Positions 59,346-64,000 of a stretch of 64,000 nt of DNA are shown piece after piece (the stretch's first letter is position 1; each line of letters opens with the position of its first letter). The position numbers and the translations under genes are program-made. The stretch spans positions 1,123,501 through 1,187,500 of the forward strand of contig JAUCBN010000023.1 in NCBI GenBank assembly GCA_035048815.1. The letters run 5' to 3'. The stretch comes from Abelmoschus esculentus. Lineage: Eukaryota; Streptophyta; Magnoliopsida; Malvales; Malvaceae. The notes under the pieces were generated by a model. It ran no database searches. It was not told the DNA's origin and saw only the letters and a program-made list of their open reading frames with translations.

Positions 59346-59724
59346 ATAAAGATTGTGCAGTTCATTCAATATGTTATGCTCCAAACTATCATTAACAATT
59401 TGTTTGCAGTTTCTAGGAAATTCAGAAGACATATCTTGTAGTTCAAGTTATACAGCCAATAAAATTTATTTTTGGTCAGCAGAAGTTTGACAGTATGATT
59501 CGATTTCCAATTCGGGTTTTATGTAAAATGCATTCTAATATATACTTTAAGGTTGAACTATTGAACACTTATTTTCGTTCCTGGAGGAGAGCAAGGAATG
59601 TTTCTCAATAGTCTGAACCAATGAATAAAAGATCAGAAACAATAAAAAAAACAGAAGCAAAAACCGAAAAAACGAGAGAAAATGAAGAGACTTGGCAGGA
59701 AGCAAAAGCATACTCTGATTTTTT
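59346..59724. other. 3' flank of kinase 4
   Basis: Similar to 52530-52835 after kinase 3, up to AAGCATACTCTGATTTTTTT (59706-59725), where the match ends and a different kinase fragment begins. Confidence 0.55.
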
Positions 59725-59888
59725 TTTCATTTGTGGTTCTTATGTTGGGAAGTCGTAATGAATTGCCTTCACCTAATCAACCTGGTTTCATGTTTACCAG
59801 GAGACCCTTTGAAGCAGATTCTTCACCTGAAATCGACATGTCGTTCTCAAGAAACGAAATAAGTTTATCATTATTAGAGGCTCGGTAA
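59725..59888 (+). pseudogene. 3' end of a receptor kinase terminal exon
   Basis: Only the last 50-odd codons of a kinase exon 7 are present: VVLMLGSRNELPSPNQPGFM, then SFSRNEISLSLLEAR and stop. The 5' part of the exon is missing. The join falls directly after the poly-T at 59718-59727. Its 3' flank (TTCATTCAATCTGTTATGCT and so on) again matches the flank of kinases 3 and 4. This is the remnant of a further gene copy lost by deletion or unequal crossing-over. Confidence 0.8.
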
Positions 59889-61325
59889 AAAAAGAGATTC
59901 CCTGGTTCATTCAATCTGTTATGCTCTAAACCATCATTAACTATCTGTTTGCAGTTTCTTTAGAATTTCAGCAGACATACCTTGTTGCTTAAGTTATACA
60001 GCCTATAAATTATAATTTTGATACAATCAGCAAAAGTTTGACAGAGATTCACTTAATTAAGAACTACTGATATGAAAATCTGGACCATGTCCTTTTTTAT
60101 ATCCTTTCTTTTCGAGATAAGTTTAGAAGCAGAATGCATGCTATTTAGTTGCACTCTGAATGGTACCTGGTCAAACTCATAGTTTTAAATTCTTTTAGTA
60201 TAGAAGAAGACTTATATTTAACTATTTCAAAGTTAATGTTAGTTCCTGGAGGTGATCAAGGAATGTTTCTCAACAATCTGAACCCAAGAAAATAAGTAAG
60301 CATATTCAAAGTCAGTTGAATATAAAATACTTACCAGGTTTCAAAGATTGCTTAACCTCCAAGAACCTATAAACCATAGTTTACGTGCGGGTTTGCCACT
60401 AGGGCTGAGAACAAGTAAGCATTGAGGAAACTGCTGTCATCTACAAATACCGAATGAGAAATCGTCGAACACTGATTATTAAGCCTGATCTTCTATAACT
60501 TTTGGTCACCTTAAGCCTTTAGGAGCACCAAGGATAAAATATTCCGGCATAATATAGTCTGTAGACAGATAAGAGGAGAGTGGATCCCTCCGACGTAGTT
60601 CTTGCTTCGGAAAGAACTTACCGTTCGGCTTCCATTGACCAATACCTGATATGACACAGGGCTAATACTTTAACCAGTTAATACGGTCATAACCTTTAAA
60701 TATATCAGTTTTAGGCGTCCCATTGCCTTTCAATCTATTGACCAACCCTTTGAACAGATCTTGTAGGTGATATTGCAAAGGCTAATTCAACAGAACAAAA
60801 AAATGAAAGGGATGCAAGTTGGGGAAATTCAATACTAGCATTTAAACAAGACGTCAAGACCAAATCTTATGTGACCCTTCAGACAATATGTGTAGGAAAT
60901 TTCCTGTAAATTCAGAAGACATGGCTTGTAGTTTTAGTTTATTCTATAAACTATGTTTCTGATCAAATCAGCATAAGTTTGGCAAAAAGTCTGATGAAAG
61001 ACTTGACTTTTGGGTAACAATCTTCACTAAATAATTATTAATTTCAAAATCTGCTAGTAGCAATGCATGTTTTTTTAATTCTATTCAATGGTCCTAGACC
61101 ACACTCATTGTCCTTTCATTCTAATTTGAATACATATTTTATTCTTGCAAAACCAATTGTAAACTTCCTATTTTAAAGGAAGATAAGCATCTTCAAAGTC
61201 AGATGAATATTAAACACATGTAGTCTCTGTCTTTATAGTCATGGTTTGCATTTAAAGTGTTCAATAAAATGGTACATGTACTTAAATCTGCAAGCAATGT
61301 GCTATCAGAATAGACATCCCTGGAA
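59889..61325. other. Spacer and promoter side of kinase 5
   Basis: First part is duplicated 3' flank. 60330-60790 contains protein-like codons on minus (for example PKQELRRRDPLSSYLSTDYI and DLFKGLVDRLKGNG) broken by stops; possibly a decayed gene of unknown family. 60950-61325 resembles the upstream parts of kinases 3 and 4. Confidence 0.4.
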
Positions 61326-64000
61326 ATGGCTTTCTATTTCTACAGTGCTTGTTGTTTCCTCATCATCTTCTCTAAACCTTCGACTGCAATCGATACTATT
61401 TCTCCGGCAGAGTCAGTCACTGATGCCATGACCTTGGTCTCCAATAATGGAACCTTTGCATTAGGCTTCTTCTCTCCAGGCACTTCCAAGAACCGGTACC
61501 TGGGAATCTGGTACAACAACATCCCCATGCAAACTGTTGTTTGGGTGGCAAACAGGATTAACCCGATAAACGATTCCACTGGCTTGTTGAAGATTGAAAC
61601 TAGTGGCAGAATTGTGCTTCAAGTTCAGAACACAACAGTTGTTTGGTCTACTAATACGACAGCAACTGCTCGGAATCCAGTATTGCAGCTCCTGGATTCT
61701 GGTAATCTTGTTGTCAGAGATGGAAATAATAGTAATCCGGAGAAGTACATATGGCAAAGCTTTGATTATCCAACAGATACATTGTTACCAGGTATGAAAA
61801 TTGGTATTGACTTGAGAACCGGCTTCCAGCGGAGACTCTCGGCATGGAAGAGCGGGGATGATCCATCTCCAGGTGATCTTACTTATGGTATAGAACTTGA
61901 AGGAAGCCCTGAAATGGTGCTATGGAAAGGCTCACAGAAATACTCTCGGAGTGGATTATGGATTGGCACTGGATTTAGCGGGGCACCAAATTCAGGGTCT
62001 AGTCGGATCTTTGATTATGAGTTTGTGTGGAACGAAAATGAGGTTTACTACATATATTTCCTCAAAAACCAATCAGTTCTGTCCAGGGTTGTTTTGAACC
62101 AAACTTACAGTGTAAGAGAAAGGTACACATGGAATACAGAAACTCAAACCTGGCGGCAGACTATAGTCATCCCAACTGACTATTGTGACAGATATGATCT
62201 TTGTGGTCCAAATGGGAACTGTGGTAACAATTATCTCCCGGTTTATTGTCAATGTTTGACAGGGTTCGTGCCGAAATGGCCCCAAAGATGGAGTTCACCG
62301 GATTACTCCGGAGGGTGTATACGCAGTAAGCCATTGGACTGCCAGAAAGGAGATGGATTTAAAAGAATTAGGAATGTGAAAACCCCAGACACCACACATT
62401 CTTGGGTTAGTAAAACTATGAATCTCAAGGAATGTAGGGATGAGTGCTTGAGGAACTGTTCTTGCATGGCATACACTAATTTTGATGTTACAAGAGGCGG
62501 TAGCGGCTGCGTCATGTGGTTTGGTGATCTGATTGATATCAAACAATTGCAATCAGAAGGTCAGGATCTTTTCATCAGAGTGTCTGCTTCAGAAGCAGGT
62601 ACCAATTTACATAGCTAGAACATGTTCTTATTACATCTTGTGGTAATGATTTTTGGATTTTGTGTAATAAACAATTAATATTTGTGCATCCTGATCAATA
62701 TTGATAATGCCAGAACTGAATAAAAACACCAAGGTGAAGCTTGCCATCATACTTGCAACTGTAATTGCTGCTTTTTTGGTGTTTCTGTTAGTTGTTTGCT
62801 ACATTCGCAGAAGCAGGAGAAAGATAAAAGGTAACACTAATTATGATTCTCATAAATATAATCATTTTACACTAATTATACTTTTCTTCCAGATGAAGTT
62901 GAAGACAAGAACCTAAGTGATAAAGACGGTAAAGACGAGAATGAAGATATGGAGCTTGCAGTATTTGAGTTTGGTACAATAGCTCAAGCTACTGATAGTT
63001 TTTCATTTGGTCACAAGTTAGGTGAAGGAGGCTTTGGTCCTGTTTATAAGGTAAAATTTACTATATTTTAGTATAGTGATCTGTATGTATACGATTTTAT
63101 CGAAAGCTCTTTAAAATACTGTAAAATTTTCCAGGGGACACTAACAAATGGACAAGAAATAGCAGTGAAGAGACTTTCAAAGAGTTCAGGACAAGGACTG
63201 ACCGAGTTTAAGAATGAAGTAAGGTTGATTGCCAAACTTCAGCATCGGAATCTTGTGAGGCTTCTTGGTTGCTGCATCCAAGGAGATGAACGAATGCTGG
63301 TTTACGAATACATGCCGAATAGAAGCCTTGACTCTTTCATTTTTGGTCTGATAAATCATTAGAAAACCTCTCAACATTATCACTTTTGCTTCTTCAATAT
63401 CGATCGAATAAGATGTAGGACTAACATGAATGCATACTTTCCAGATCAAACGAAACGTGCAGCATTAACATGGTCCAAGCGTTTCCAAATTATCTGCGGG
63501 ATTGCGAGGGGACTACTCTACCTTCATCACGACTCGAGGTTGAGGATTATCCATAGAGATCTGAAAACTAGTAATGTGCTACTTGATAGTGAGATGAACC
63601 CAAAAATTTCAGATTTTGGCTTGGCCAGAGCTTTTGGAAGAGACCAAACAGAAGCCAACACAAACAGAGTAGTTGGAACTTAGTAAGTGTACTATTATGC
63701 CATTGTCATACTGTTTGATCCATTAATCCCCATTAAACAAACTTCATTTTTATCTGACAAATTTCTGCAGTGGTTACATGGCACCAGAATATGCTATTGA
63801 TGGGCAGTTTTCAGTAAAATCGGATGTTTTTAGCTTCGGGATTTTATTGTTAGAGATTATAAGTGGAAGAAAGAATAGAGGTTTTTATCTTGCAGACCAA
63901 AGCAGCAACCTCATTGAACATGTAAACATCTTCAGATAGTATTACTATTATTATTACCTTTTGTCACCTAAACTACAAATGCTAATGGATTCTTAATTCA
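61326..64000 (+). CDS. G-type lectin S-domain receptor-like Ser/Thr kinase 5 (runs off the right edge)
   Basis: Six of the expected seven exons: 61326-62598, 62714-62830, 62893-63050, 63135-63345, 63445-63682, 63771-63921. The last exon lies beyond the window. Signal peptide FYFYSACCFLIIFSKPSTA, bulb lectin (GFFSPGTSKNRYLGIWYN), S-locus region (LSAWKSGDDPSPGDLTYGIE), EGF-like (CDRYDLCGPNGNCG), PAN (CLRNCSCMAYTNFDVTRGGS), membrane span, RRSRRKIKG, kinase GEGGFGPVYK, AVKRL lysine, HRDLKTSNVLLD and DFGLAR. All visible catalytic residues are present. Exon 1 is two codons shorter than in kinases 3 and 4, and intron 2 is much shorter (62 bp against 410 bp in kinase 4). Confidence 0.93.

Overview
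This window is nuclear DNA from a flowering plant, almost certainly a eudicot. The evidence is AT-rich intergenic DNA, GT-AG introns, plant-only gene families, nuclear tRNA genes and plant transposons. Cotton (Malvaceae) is my guess from general appearance and is not proven. Exon boundaries were worked out by hand; for every multi-exon gene they give consistent reading frames.

Positions 1-7.4 kb: decayed gene fragments, a 47-residue spliced reading frame, a tRNA-Gln(UUG) gene, a 76-bp minisatellite, a complete seven-exon VAP/MSP-domain gene (minus strand) and a wound-responsive DUF3774 gene (minus strand). Positions 7.4-13.5 kb: gene-poor, with an inverted repeat, a CACTA-like end and SINE-like copies. 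Positions 13.5-20 kb: an R2R3-MYB regulator and a nine-exon TRM5-like tRNA m1G37 methyltransferase. Positions 20.2-28.8 kb: a complete, young, gag-only LTR retrotransposon with a 5-bp target duplication (AGCCC). Positions 31.2-32.6 kb: a SPEAR (SPOROCYTELESS/TIE-type) transcriptional repressor.

Positions 35-64 kb: a cluster of G-type lectin S-domain receptor-like kinases. It holds one intact gene on plus (35.0-38.1), a scrambled relic (38.4-39.2), an intact gene on minus (39.4-42.5), a kinase-less pseudogene (46.2-47.8), two closely related intact genes on plus (49.4-52.5 and 56.0-59.3), a stray 3' exon fragment (59.7-59.9) and a fifth gene that runs off the right edge (61.3-64.0). All five share one exon plan; exons 4, 5 and 6 are 211, 238 and 151 bp in each. 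The cluster grew by tandem duplication, and transposons mark its history. A hAT-like element sits in intron 2 of the pseudogene at a site that is still empty in a paralogue. A roughly 710-bp foldback element lies between two active copies.

The receptor kinases would act at the plasma membrane as sensors; their ligands cannot be read from sequence. The MYB and SPEAR proteins are nuclear regulators, TRM5 modifies tRNA, and the VAP protein tethers membranes. I see no operon-like logic linking the non-cluster genes. I did not find a clear new molecular system. The items most worth checking are the snRNA-type USE plus TATA arrangement in the LTR, the foldback element and the dated rearrangements in the kinase cluster.
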